A DNA stretch of 60,000 nucleotides from Gnetum montanum (Eukaryota; Streptophyta; Gnetopsida; Gnetales; Gnetaceae), in contig MNCI01026399.1 of NCBI GenBank assembly GCA_015680685.1, positions 1,112,344 to 1,172,343 of the forward strand, read 5' to 3'. Positions 11,291 through 23,464 of this stretch are shown in pieces. The position numbers and the translations under genes were made by a program. The first letter of the stretch is position 1. The number at the start of each line of letters is the position of its first letter. The notes under the pieces were generated by a model. That model was not told the origin of the DNA. It did no database searches and worked only from the letters and a program-made list of their open reading frames with translations.

Positions 11291-12136
11291 CTAGGCATAA
11301 TTATCATAATTTTATTCTTAGTTTGATGATGGAAAGAATATCATTATGGCCATGGTAAGAACCTCTTATTATTGGAATGGATGGATGGATGGATGATGTG
11401 GGCTCACTGTGCAAATAACCAGTCTCTTATGACTTGCTAACATAGAGAAATTTTCATCTTATTGGGCTACATCTTGCCTTTATTTAAGTGTGTTTTATTA
11501 ATGATCAAAAATTATCTATAAAGGATTTGAAACAAAGTATAAAAGAAATGGGAAAGATGGTAAAAATTATGAAAAAGTATAAGGAATGAAAAATATTAAA
11601 GAATGTGAAAATTAAAGAAATGAGAAAGTATAAAAGAAAATGAGAAAAATGTAGAAGAATGTGAAAAATGAAAAGAAAATGAAAAACCACTTATTAATTC
11701 CCAAGTCATGATAGGGTGTCTCCCCCATGACTGAATTCTTGGGCAAGTGTTTGGAAAATGATCCCTTGGTCTCCTAGATCATACACTTTGAGTGGTTCTC
11801 TTACCATTTTTATGGATTTAACTTTGTTATGATTACCTCATGTGATCTTGATGGTAATTGAGTTTTAATCATCTAAGTTCTTGTCTTCTTTTCCCACTGA
11901 TGTTTTTTTATAAGTTAATATTTTCATTTCCAATCCTTAGTTGGAGTCATTTTCTTTAGATGAGAATTAATAAGTGTTTCAAGTGTTTCCATGCATATGT
12001 TAGACAAATTAAAGTTCTCAGTTAGTGGCCACAAGGTGTATTTTGGTTTTGTGACTTCCACTCTTCTTTTTGCACACATTTGTGTTTCATTATTATTATG
12101 GACTAGTATGGTGTTTTTGTTAGTACTTTGAATATT

Positions 12137-12545
12137 CTATCCACTATTACACCCTTCTCTTTTAGGAATTATGCATGGAATTCTTTGTGTATGGATGGCT
12201 CCATGTTTGTCCTCTTTCGAGATCTCCACAGATAAATCTCTCATGTTTAGCCTAGCATCAATGGTGCTAAGAAATGCCCTCCCCATGATGATTAGACATT
12301 CCTTATCATTATCCTTTACATTGATCACTAAGAAGTCTACTAGATAGGACCACCAAATTGATAGTGGTTATTACGTTGTCAATATGTTCCAAAGGGATGG
12401 AAACAAACTAATCTGCAAGCTCCAACCTAAGGTTGCATTCCTTGAATGGTGGTAGGTTCCATAATTGATATATGTTGTAGGAGATTAAATTAACTCTGGA
12501 ACTTGAGTCTAATATAGCTTTGCATAGTAGATTTCCAGCTACTCA
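12137..12545 (-). pseudogene. Element D protease remnant
   Basis: The block ILDSSSRVNLISYNIY lies near 12480-12530, followed by NLPPFKECNLRLELAD and then LIIMGRAFLSTIDARL near 12260-12310. These align with the protease of A and G. As in A, the catalytic triplet reads Asp-Ser-Ser in place of Asp-Ser/Thr-Gly. No RT follows. Confidence 0.65.
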
Positions 12546-15145
12546 TAGATAGATCAAAGGAACTCCTGGGTCAATTCACTTCTACAAAAGTGGCTCTGCC
12601 TTAATCCAATTGGTAACAACTACACTAAGCATGATAGTCTATATTTTCAAGCTTAATGATGATGGAAGCTTGTCAAAAGTAAGAAGATCTGTTTTAGGAG
12701 ACGATGATCTTGATGAAGCTCCTATTCTGCCAATGTTTTCTAGACTCATCCTAAAGAAAGGACATTTCTTTATTTAGCCCTTAGCATTGCTAGTGAGATC
12801 TTCTATTCATATATTTACTAATCTTGTAGCTTTCTTCTATTGTGGCTATGATGGCAATGCACCTTGCATTATGATGGTGGCACTGGTGGTAAAAGATTTG
12901 GATTGGGATTTGAAAGATCAGCTACTTGTGGGTACATGTGCAAGTTTGGATTAGTCCTTGGTGACGTTAATTAGTAGTATTCTGGTGGGTGATATTGTGG
13001 ATTTTGAATAGTTAAATTCATTAGTGAGATTAGACACTCGACATAGTATCCATAAGGATTAGGTTGTCAATATCGATACTATTAGCATGGTGGTGGCATG
13101 GCTCATGATTGCAGCTGCCACCACAATTGATCATATAGCTCCTACGGCTATGATAACGCTCCACTAGGATAGTGCATTGGTTGAGGTTACTATTTGTAAT
13201 TACCTTAAGGATAATGTAATTTTTTGGTCATTTTTTTTGAACAAATCATGGGTTAAGTGTGTACACTCCAGTTTCTTGCAAATGTACCATGACTGGATGA
13301 CATCCCTTAGGATGTTTGTATCGACACATGGTGCAACCTTCATCATCTATGGAACTAGTATCTAACTACCCAGCTACTGAAGCAACTTTGCCCTTTTGTC
13401 CAAATTCCCTCTTCTTCTTTTTATCTCTACCTCTATTGAGTGCTTGTTCTACTTTCTCCTCCACAATCTTTAGTGCTATTATACATCATTCATCTACCAA
13501 ATCCCACATTTTCACTACCTATGCTACTACATCAATGAAAAATTTCTAAATCGGTAGTGTCTCTTTCCTGATGACCTAGTCCAAGGTTTCTTCTTCTTGG
13601 GTCTCATAGGCTTGTACATCTCTTTTCCTAATGGATGAATCCCTATTGTATTCTTCAGCTAATTCCCTTTTTCTAAGTTCTCCTTCTTCTTTTTCCCCTT
13701 AATTGATGAGTCTTTGAATTTGATGAGTGGTTAATTCTAATAGTCTTCCTTAGGAATAAACCCAAAGGGTCTCTCTTGTTTTACTTCTCAACCCATCTAT
13801 GATGTGCCTCAGTTGTTTCTTTGATGAAAATCCATGGCTTGGACATCTATGTAACAATGAATAATATCTGCCCATTGCTACATCAAGGATCTCATGAGTC
13901 CCTTTTTTCCAGTTTTGGATTTTTTTTCTTAGATTTGACACTCATGAATAGGTTTGATATTTATCACTAAAGATTTCATGCATGGTTCACTAGTGTCTAA
14001 TGGATTCAAGTTCTAGTAACCTATACTAGCTTTCCACTTCCTTCACAAGTTTTCTAGGAAATAACTTTAATTTCTACCATTCACTCTCTAGTTTTTGAAA
14101 GAAATAGGCATCATGGAATGCTTGAAGGTGATGATAAGGATTAGTGTTGTAACCTTCTTCAAATTATGGCATGTTATTCATATTTAGCCATTTGATTTAG
14201 CTATCTCTCATGTGCCTGGTTGGTATGTAAATTGCTTCTTGAATGTTGATCATGCTCTAGGTCTTCATAAGGGATTCGTCATCATGATTAGGTTCAACAA
14301 CTCTATGGTAATGGTGACTTGTTTTATGCTTGTGCCTCTCTTGATCCTCTCTTCTATCTTTGTGCCTTCTTCTTTCATACTCCTCATCTTCTAAATTAGA
14401 ATACCTTGAGTATCGATCATGATGACCATGAGCTCTTGTCTTTTCCCTAACAAAGTCTTGGTACTTGTGCTATCTCTTGTCATAGTCTTCTAATGATCAT
14501 GATGAAGTAGAGGAGGTAGTAAGAGAACAGTGTCAGCTGGCTCATCTTGCATGACTCTTGTGAGTTTCCTTGTAGGACTTAGCAGGATCCCTCTACCTAG
14601 AGTCCTACTTATATCTTAAGTCAATAGCATCCGTTAATTTGGGCTTTGATAGATTCCTCTACTCTGATGATAGGTGTCTTTGATGGCTCCTCACGATTTT
14701 GGTGGAGTTGTTCTAAAATGAACTAATTAGCATCAAGCTCTTCCATGACAACAGATATGTTGGCTTGCTTCCATTTGGTATGAACATGTTTGATCTTCAT
14801 AGTAGCATCTCTCTTTATTTGCTCCCTTATAGGTTCATAGGGTCTAGTCATGTGTTTAGTCACATGATATCCTTCTTGAATCTAATCAGAGTGCATTCCC
14901 CTTAGAGTAGTTTGTAACATGTTTAGTGCTACATGTTTAGGAGGCAAGACTATGTTGCCTTGCATGTCTCTCCACCTCATTTGTTTGTCCTGATTGAATA
15001 TGAAGGTAATTTCTATATGGTATGGATCAATGTAAGCATAAGTAATACATACTTGTATTGGCATTTTCCAATCCTCTTCATCAGCAATTCTATCACTACT
15101 CCTTGTTTCCTTGGCAGGTGATAGTTGATCATTTTTTGAAGCCAT
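12546..15145 (-). pseudogene. Element D gag, decayed
   Basis: The start is ATG 15145, 138 bp inside the LTR; the first 87 codons are open and include QVCITYAYIDPY and MQGNIVLPPKHV, the family N-terminal module. The capsid core contains LRKKIQNWKKGTHE and YYSLLHRCPSHGFSSKKQL (13750-13941). The zinc knuckle CTMCRYKHPKGC is near 13290-13325. A Pro/Gln/Tyr-rich tail follows to about 12900. Gag would coat and package element RNA. Later parts are broken by stops and shifts. Confidence 0.8.
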
Positions 15146-15263
15146 GTTATTTTTTTTTATGATTTGTGTTCAGTGTGCTTTATATTAAGGTTGTGAATAT
15201 TAGAGTTAGGTTACGATACAACAAGCTTTGGAAATTTAATTACTTAGTATAACATTAACTTAT

Positions 15264-15281
15264 CCCCTAGCAACGGTACCA
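15264..15281 (-). other. Primer-binding site of element D (tRNA-Asp type)
   Basis: The minus strand inside the LTR reads TGGTACCGTTGCTAGGGG. It matches the tRNA-Asp 3' end apart from CG-to-TA and CG-to-TA changes at two CpG pairs and one extra base in the G run. Confidence 0.75.
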
Positions 15282-15282
15282 A

Positions 15283-16135
15283 TGATGAGCAGTGGAGTAT
15301 CCAACACCCAACCATATGAGATACGAGTGTTCACACATAATCCCAGTCGAACTTTGCAAATACGAGTGATTATACCAATAATTGATTAGTGTTCGCAATC
15401 ATTGTCTTCCCATGTGAGTTAGTAAAATCAATGTGTATGGTTTAACTTATGGTGAGGTATATGATATTGATGTTGATATGGCCATTAGACTCCTATTAAA
15501 CATGAAGTAAAAGTAAAGGTTTCTAATTATAAGTGATAGCAGAACAAATCTAAACTAGCCTATGCAATGAGCAATCAGTCTTAATCTTCTGGTCACACCT
15601 TGAACTTCGTGTAACTACTACTGGGATTACCAAATACCACACTACTAGGCATACCAAGTGATAGTACCACTGGGTTACCAAGCAATTACACTTACATGCT
15701 CAAAATTAGTCATACTCATTTCACGTAATGACATTAAAAGTAAATTTCAAGTAACGGTAAACATTAACTATGAAAATAGTAAATAGTAAACTAAATGAAA
15801 ACAAAAATAAACTAAGTGTTGTTGCAATGATGTAGAGTAATCTCGATCTTTATTTTCATGCTTGCAATGCATCCAAGTACATCACACTTGAATAAATACT
15901 TCATTCAATTATAAAAAAACACACACTAATAAGTACTAAATTCAAGAAAACAAACTAAAAGAGTTTTGTTACTATGCTAATGTATCTACTGCAAATGTGT
16001 GTGCCTAAGTGTTGCTTTTATAGGTTGGCATGCACCCTACAATATCATTTATATGATAACATATGCTAAGATATGATAACGTATTTACAACATTGTAGAT
16101 ATAACATCGTTGACACAAAATTTTTGACTTTATCA
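15283..16135 (-). repeat. Element D 5' LTR (853 bp)
   Basis: On the minus strand it begins TGATAAAGTC at 16135 and ends CTCATCA at 15283. The U5 part matches the other LTRs. U3 carries repeated TATC/GATA-rich words near 16040-16110, close to the GATATC-rich U3 of element E. The outer boundary is inferred by alignment with E and is less certain than the inner one. Confidence 0.7.
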
Positions 16136-17352
16136 AAAATTGAGAATGAGAATCCTTCAAAAAAAGATATCAACTAATTAAATGAGAGAAATACAACATG
16201 AAAATAGAGATTGCGACATTAGCTCAAGAAAATTTGCTGAAATTTTTGCATTGTTGAATGAAGCAAAAAGAATGAAATTGTTGAAGCATCATTATAAAAA
16301 TTAAGTTAATACGTAGAAAGAAATCAATGAAAAGGATTTCAAAAGCTTCACAAATTAGCTTGCTACCACCAAAAGACGAGTAGTAATGAACCTTGGTATT
16401 ACATGACAAATCATTTATTAAGATACTAAACAAGGAAAGAATATATAGATAAAATAGAAATATTTCATTATCAAAAACATAACACAACATTTGGAATATA
16501 CTACTCTATGTTATACAAATTTAGCCTATTTGACATCAAAAAAATCTAAAAAATAAAGTTGAGCAAAGATTGACCTATGTCCACTCTCTATATGAATATG
16601 AAAAGAAAACTCACAATGGAATAAACCAAGAATTATAAATAGATAGATATGAAAAAGAATTAAAAGGATCATCAACCATAACCTCATTGCTCATCCCTCC
16701 AATCAAGCTTCTAGAAGGGTCATTGGATAAGTGAAAGCCTAACCTTTTCTTCAAGTGGTTGCACCTAGGCTTAAATCCATATCTTCTAATTTTAGAAACA
16801 AACATCTTACCATCACTCTAAATGATCACCAAAGAGCAATAGAAAAAGACATGATATATAGATTGAATGAACTTCAGAAATGCAAGCACCAATTTAAAAA
16901 TATTAAGGATAAACAAGTTATATTGGATTCTTGTTTCATTTATGCTAAGAAACTTTATTCTACATTATTGTGTACATGGGTTATTTAGGGTCAACTAAAT
17001 TTTTGAAGCATGCATGACAATTAAGAAAGCCTAAGATTAATGAACATAAATTTTTTAATACCTTTAGATGGTTCCACAAGAAGGAAAATGGTTATTACCA
17101 CTTAGATTATGAAGGTATTGGAACCCAAAATAAGTGAAACATAGATATAACCCAAGATATATAGTCTAATTAGAACTTTATATAACTCAACAGTGTCTAC
17201 CAAAATCAAACCCATAACTTGGACCTTCCAAATCAGGTATTTTACCTCTAGGTAACACCTCATTATTACCACCTAGATTATGAAGAATAAAGTTAGCAAT
17301 TTATTAACATTATATTTAGTGCATGATGTAAAAATTGAATCATATTGTAATG
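16136..17352. other. AT-rich intergenic sequence
   Basis: No coding frame, repeat or RNA gene that I can support. Short open frames at 16224-16490 and 16755-16988 have AT-driven composition and no recognisable motif. A tRNA-like B-box (GGGTTTGATTTT on the minus strand) lies near 17200 but the rest of a SINE is not convincing. Confidence 0.5.
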
Positions 17353-17364
17353 ACTAATCATCAC

Positions 17365-17538
17365 TTTTTTCTTTTTTTCTTTTCTTTTCTTTTTTTTTCT
17401 AAGAAAATACTCAAGTGAGTTATGTATGTTTGGAACATGCCTCCAAGCTAGCATGTAGGGTGCTAGTACTAGAATTCAAACTAGTACCTTTAGGGCACAA
17501 AGTGTGTGAGCCAACTAGCTAAGTTATAGCTACAACTT
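17365..17538 (-). mobile_element. tRNA-derived SINE with 12-bp TSD
   Basis: On the minus strand the unit starts at 17538 with an A-box-like TTAGCTAGTTGGCTCA. A B-box-like AGTTTGAATTC (from GGTTCGAATCC) follows near 17475-17485, and the unit ends in an A-rich tail (plus-strand T-rich run 17365-17400). Flanking copies of actaaYcatcac at 17353-17364 and 17539-17550 differ by one transition and form a 12-bp TSD. A-box, B-box, A tail and TSD together identify a SINE made by LINE-driven retroposition. Confidence 0.75.
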
Positions 17539-18536
17539 ACTAACCATCACAAGTTTTGTAATATGTAGAACTTGTAATTTTTTTCTTTAAAGTTGAATTA
17601 AAATTTTTTTAATTGTAAATAGTCCATTGTTTTGTAAAAAATCAAAAATGAGTTTGTATGATGAAGCATGTTTGGAGGTATAATAAATCATGCTTGAATA
17701 TTATTTTGATGCCCTACCATCTACCATCTATGCATTATCAACTTTAGAAATATACTTGCATGTACATCATGTGGTTCATTATCTATAAATATCCAACATC
17801 TAAAATAATGAATTTACATTATTTTTTTAATCTTAGCCAAAGTCTTACAATTTCATTTTATAATTTCCAATTTATTAGCAAGTGCCCAAAAAAAGCATCT
17901 ATAGGGATTGAAAAACTCTTATTTTGGTGGTTAAGTTTAGATGTAAATATTCATAAAAAATAATATTATCATTATTTTATTTTATATTACATTGAAATTT
18001 CTATTTTTTATTTGTAATTCTACATGTTTATATAATTTTATAGTTTATCTTTAATACAGTAACTAGTTTATAATATTTAATTTTAAAATTACTAGTTAGT
18101 ATTGCAAATTGAGTACGTTGAAACCTTGTGTTCTAAGGCAACTACCTTGGTACATGTAGTAACTAAAGTATATTCAAAGAGTATATTTATGGGTTGACAA
18201 AATAATTATTCAACATACCTAAGCTTTTAACACTTGATAGAATAATTACATGTTCATTGCATTTGTTATTCATTATTATTTATTTAATAATTATTGTTGA
18301 AGTTTAATGAAATTTTATTTTCATCCATAAGACCTTGTTGATCTATTGAAAAAGTTTTAGAATTACTTTTACCTAAATTTTTTTTGTATATAACTTAATG
18401 TAGCCTATTGGAATTGAACTTGTGACCTAAGATAATAATACATTCAATCATATATGTTAATTGAACTTAACAATATAATATGACAATTAGAAGTGTCAAT
18501 TGAGAAGATAAGGATCTAATTTCACAATTAATCTTA

Positions 18537-18769
18537 GGGCCCACTTGGTTAGGTGAATCCATCGATGTTAAATCTAGAGAGATGTTGACTCCATAAATTT
18601 ATGAATTCTAGAAAATTTGGCTAAATCTAAAATGCAATAGAAATGGTGGATCCAGTTCAAATTGTAAGGTTCATCCAAGTAAAATTCCACAAAAGCAAAT
18701 AATTTTCTAAATATTATATGTGGAATTTCCCAAAATAGTACCCCAAGAATCAACCAACTAAACATGCCC
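18537..18769. mobile_element. Tourist-like MITE (PIF/Harbinger type), 233 bp
   Basis: Imperfect terminal inverted repeats, GGGCCCACTTGGTTAG at the left and GGGCATGTTTAGTTGG read inward from the right, enclose non-coding AT-rich DNA. A TTA duplication flanks both ends (18534-18536 and 18770-18772), as PIF/Harbinger elements produce. The short open frame inside it on the minus strand is not a gene. Confidence 0.65.
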
Positions 18770-18772
18770 TTA

Positions 18773-19291
18773 GCCTTCCACAAAATTTGAGTCTACTTTG
18801 TATGCTCGTAGATTCATATCATAAAACATTATAACTACCTGCCACTCATCACTAACACTAAATTATTAGTAAATATTTCAATGTATTGTACATAGTAATT
18901 CTACAAGAGTAATACAAGAATTCAAGATATTTAAATAAGACTCATATTAAGATTTTTTCATTCTACTAAGAAATCAATAATACATTTTAATCATCTATTA
19001 TTTTACTATCATTAAGATCCACTTGTTCATCAACAAATTCCAATTGTATAGTAAGAAAACATACACAAATTTACTATGATTTTATATCAAAAAGACTCTC
19101 TAAGTATAAAATTATTATATAAAAGAAATAATAACTATTGTTACCATTAATATCAAAAGATAAAACATCAAATACAATTATATTCAAATACATCCACAAG
19201 TATTAAACTTTGATCAAAATTAATTCAACTTTATTCTTATCAATAAAATACCATTATATTAATCTCAATTCTAATTTGGGGGCATTAAACC
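18773..19291. other. AT-rich intergenic sequence
   Basis: No gene, repeat structure or RNA that I can support. Confidence 0.5.
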
Positions 19292-19447
19292 AAAAGATTG
19301 GCTATAAATATACTCCAAAGAATATAGCAACATGATACTTTAAAAGAATTATAGAGGAATACAATGATACAAAATATTGACTATAATTACATCCCAAGGT
19401 ATATAGAAACATGATACTTTAGAGAATTATAGAGAAATACAAGGATA
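19292..19447. repeat. Two-copy tandem duplication, about 77 bp unit
   Basis: Both units contain the words GGTATATAG or GAATATAG, AACATGATACTTTA and GAATTATAGAG in the same order (19292-19370 and 19371-19447), with a few substitutions. It lies just left of element H. Confidence 0.7.
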
Positions 19448-19513
19448 CCTTAATTGTGACATGAACTAGCATCCTCTTACTGAACAAAACAATGCGCTAA
19501 CTACTTTCTTCAT

Positions 19514-20408
19514 TGATGAGCAGCGAGGTACCCCTACGCCCAACCATACAAATCACTAGCGTTCACGCGTGACTCAGTCAAATTCTGCAAACTACAAGCA
19601 CTTACGTACACCAAATTCTAGCTAGCAAAACCTTAGTTAGAATGGTCATTATCTTCCTAATCTCACCTGTGGTATTCTAAAGTGATGGTTGAGTGAGATT
19701 TAGGCAAATGATTTTTATCAGTTTTCTTTTTATCTTTAAAGGTCTAATTCTTTTAATGTAGGAAATGGAAATTTGTGTAATTTGTAATTGTTCTACTTTA
19801 TCACTTAACTCTTCCTAGCATAAGCAACTAATCCCATCTTCCGTGCACATCCTGAGCATATCCTAACCACTTCTAGGTTACCAAACATTAAGCGTCACTG
19901 GGTTTTCAAGTGTTCGATATATGTTCAAGATGGTCATGCCTATGGTTCTCATAAAATATGAAAAGGACAATAACCATAAAGTAATAACAATACAAGCTTT
20001 TGGAATTATTTAAGCGTTGAAATATGAAAATTTTTTAATGCTTAAGTGATTAAATCCAAATGCTGCAAGGAATGCTCGAAAAGCTCATTTTTATTGTCGG
20101 TCATGCCAATGGGCTCGGGTACATTAGCGCTCGAATAAAGAGCCATACACCTTTCTCACACCTGCTATGGGCACTTGGGAAATATTCTAACTTACACGAA
20201 AACAAATGGCAAGAGCTTTGCTACAACTACCAAAAAGATGCTATAAATGCTATGGGTGCATGTATATTTATAGTGGAAGACAGACTCTACATTAACGAGG
20301 TCACGTTAATGCATGAACGGATGCGTCGACAGGGTCACATCACCGTGGCTGCATCAACGAGGCACCATTGACATAGCCTAGTCGACGCATCAACTGAACA
20401 CTTCATCA
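19514..20408 (-). repeat. Element H 3' LTR (895 bp)
   Basis: On the minus strand it runs from TGATGAAGTG (20408) to the family CTCATCA end (19514). U3 contains repeated GTCGAC-type words near 20310-20390. A TATA box, CTATAAATA, is at 20265-20273 (minus). The other copy is at 31243-32137. Confidence 0.9.
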
Positions 20409-20418
20409 TACCCCCATA
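20409..20418 (-). other. Polypurine tract of element H
   Basis: The minus strand reads TATGGGGGTA directly before the 3' LTR. The same GGGGGTA stands before the 3' LTRs of G and E, so it is the plus-strand primer site. Confidence 0.75.
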
Positions 20419-20648
20419 ACTGAGTGAGAACTCATCCTCGATTTTATTACAGTTTGGAAGGTATGAAGTTATTGATGGTACACACGAAAAAACACATTTA
20501 CATACACAGTGACTCTATTAACATATTAAGTGCCCTGGTGTATAGCAAAAAAAATTACAAAATTATAATGTTCATAGACAATGAAATTGAACACCCTGAT
20601 AGCCATATATTCTCAACCCTACCGAAATGCTGAAGTTGCTGGAGAAGG

Positions 20649-23464
20649 TCATACAATTCCTGGTGGCAGTGGTTCTGATGGGCCTTCACTAGCTTCTGGT
20701 GCACGTGTCGGCTAAGGCATTGATGATGGTTTTCCTACAGCTATTGCAACTTCTGGAGGTAATCAAAAAGTCTCCAACAATTCCCTCATCTTCTTCTCTT
20801 TGCTTTTGGGATCATTCACCATTCAGGTAGCCTCACCAATGTGTGCTGGAATGGGAACATCCCAAGGACATAGAAGTGTAGGGAAGAGTTCCTTCAAATT
20901 GACAAACCAAGCAGTAAACTATTTTCGTTCAATATCAAATGCTCGGACCGATGTTTGCAGTCATTGGTAGTCATTCATTCATCAAGCCAAGTTCTTTGTA
21001 ACTGCATGTTGTTCTTCAAAATGGGAGCGAAGAACTTTGAATTCCACATTGGCTATTTCTAGCTTTTGCTTTGTCTCTTTATGCGCTTGGAACTCACCCT
21101 CGAATAAAGAATACGAGGTGGCCACTTGTTTCTCCAGGTCTAACCATGGCCTTCCAGCTATCAGCATAGCCAGGTTTGCATAACTGGGACTAGCTAACTC
21201 CATGTATTTCATCATCTCTTCAATCTGTAGCTCTTTGAAATGAATCTCAACCTGGCTGTAGGCGTTCAATCCATCAAAGATGGGTTGCCAAAGCTCACCT
21301 CCTTCCCTGAGCTATTAGAGTGCTTAGTTCATTTTGGCCTTTGCGACTTGAATTTCTTTTTCATTAACTTTCTTCAGCAATCCCACTTGGTCCCTATAAT
21401 GATTTTTTACTTGTTCAAACTTAAGGGCCTTATTTTTCCAAGTGGCAATTTCAATAGCTAATTTTTGTCGCAAAGCTCAAACTTCTTCCATGGACAAATT
21501 ACGATTTTTGATCACCAACCTCCTTACATCAGTGTTTACCTTGGCTAGCTCCTCCTGCTATTGATGGATAAAATTCTTCATGTGTTGATTTTCATCACCA
21601 ACATTGCATAGGCAATAAACCTCTACGATCAACCTGACATCCTCCTAGCGAACCTCTGCCAAGTCCTTGTTTAGATGGTAAGAATGAGTGTCTATTAAGG
21701 ACTTGTCAAAGATTGCCAACTCTCACTCATTCTCAACTATCTAAAGTTTGGTTTGAAGCTATTGAAAAGCTTCATCCCTAGTGAGTTCGTGGTTGAGGAG
21801 ATCTGGATCAGCAAGTTGGATGCTTAGTTGGGAAACTTCCATAGCTAAGCATTGATAATCTGCCTGGGCTACTTCAAGTTGCCCCTCCAAGATGAGGCAC
21901 TTGCCCCTTGCTGAGAGTGACTCCGACTGAGTGGTAGTGATGTTGTTTGAAAGATCAAAAACATCCAAAACTAGTTGCCCAGTTCCCACCAGTTGATCCA
22001 ACAATTCTTCATGTTGGGCTGCATTGACTCTGCTACGTTGAGTTCCTGCGGATGTCTGTACATCTCCAAGTTCATGTACATCTAGTACAAGCACCATAGG
22101 TGCATTAAGAGCTATAGTGATTGTGTCAGCAACCACTTCTATGACAACCTCTTGTCCCTAGTGTTGCATTACTAAGATAGTCACCCCCTCTCCGTCCTCC
22201 AAGTGCATTGAGAAAGTAGCAGCATTTCCTAAAACTTTAGGAAATAGTTGTTGGATGGACACTGTTACTTCTCGAACACTAGGGTCCGTTCTTGTAGGCA
22301 CTTGTGTTCATGTGATAGAAAACATCAACCTTGCTCTCTCCAGTAGACTTATAGATTGAGCCACTTATTCAAGATGGCTCATTATAGTGCAGTACACTGA
22401 AGGGTCTTCTCCACTGTCAGTTCCTACTAATTGCTCTTGTTGGCTCAAGAGCGATTGTCGAATCTCACGTACGTGTTTTGCAATCATTTGCAAGCCCAAC
22501 CTTGTTGTTTGTGCCAACGGTGGAGGTGGTTGCTACTCTTCCCTTATCTACATTGTAGTAAGAGTCTTGTCTTTCATCATTTCATGCCACGAGGCAATTC
22601 GGGCATGACGAAGTGTATCATTAGCATAGCGTGCTATCCTTGTCCATTTGCACAACTTCTTGATTAGGCAGGGAAAGGGTAGAGCTCACCTTCCACGTTC
22701 ATTTTTAGCAAATCTTTTTTCAATTTCAAGGAAAAGTAACTATGGAAGGTTAATGGGAAAAAAATCTTGCTAGGTCTTACTATTGAATTCAAGTGGTAAC
22801 ATGCAATTTTTGAGTAGAATCTCTCTACAGTGGTTAGTGTGCCAAACTCCTTACATTCTACCCCATAACACCATCTAATCCACTCCTCTTACACCTCGAC
22901 ATCTACTTATTTTGGAATCTCTACCACATCAGCTCTAGTCTCAAGCAACCCAAGAGCTTTCATGATTGCTTCTACAGAGTAAGATACATGAATGTCCTTG
23001 ATTCTTACTTTGGACCCTAGTTGCCAATTCATCCAGAAGAGATAAGTTTCTCCTAGGTATCATTCACCACTGAAGGTGATGATTGGCCACATAGGAGAAT
23101 TTTTTAGTTGGCTTTTGACTTCTTTTGGTGCATTTTTTAGAAACGACCTGAAGTTTAACTCTTGAAGGACTATTCGTTGCAGCTCCCTCATCTTAATAGC
23201 ATTAATATAGGCTTGGGTCAGGGTGACAGCAAGCTGTGGTGCTACCACTAGAGTCTCATCTCTTTGTGATTGTTCACCAAGGACATCCTCTTCGGTAATT
23301 TGATGAAAAAATTCCACGTCATGTCCTTCACGAAGAGGGCCAATTGCATGTGAGCCCTCCTCCTGTTCTTGAGGTTGTGTGCACCATCCTCTTCCCATTC
23401 TAGGTCCTTTATCCCTTGGTTGGGATGATCCCTCTCCCTTTGGATGCCTCAGTTTAGGTGTCAT
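20649..23464 (-). pseudogene. 3' ORF of element H, coiled-coil protein, decayed
   Basis: The ATG at 23464 is preceded by TATGATTGCAG. Layout of about 940 codons: a charged, Gly/Gln-rich N-terminus (GEGSSQPRDKGPRMG); a globular block with LQELNFRSFLKNAP and PMWPIITFSGE (about 23190-23060) and YSVEAI (about 22970-22950); then long heptad-like coiled coil, including open stretches at 21759-22136 and 20982-21269. The C-terminus has LFPTLLCPWDVPIPAHI and LPPEVA, and the stop is at 20649. G (42433-45270) has the same layout. No signal peptide or membrane span is evident, so it is not a clear envelope gene. Function unknown; stops and shifts make this copy a pseudogene. Confidence 0.75.

Larger units (their letters stand above)
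11291..16135 (-). mobile_element. Element D: Gypsy element lacking RT and integrase
   Basis: From the right the minus strand reads LTR (16135-15283), tRNA-Asp-type PBS, gag, a protease remnant and then directly the post-pol spacer (about 11800-11291). The RT, RNase H and integrase found at this place in A, G and H are missing. The spacer holds the family block GTGAGCCCACATCATCC (11391-11407, minus). D is cut at about 11290. The deletion suggests a non-autonomous form that relied on relatives for pol. Confidence 0.75.

Noticed and set aside
18380-18470. Second SINE or tRNA (AGTTCAATTCC B-box on the minus strand)
   Set aside because: No A-box, tail or duplication could be found; the same holds for the B-box-like site near 17200.
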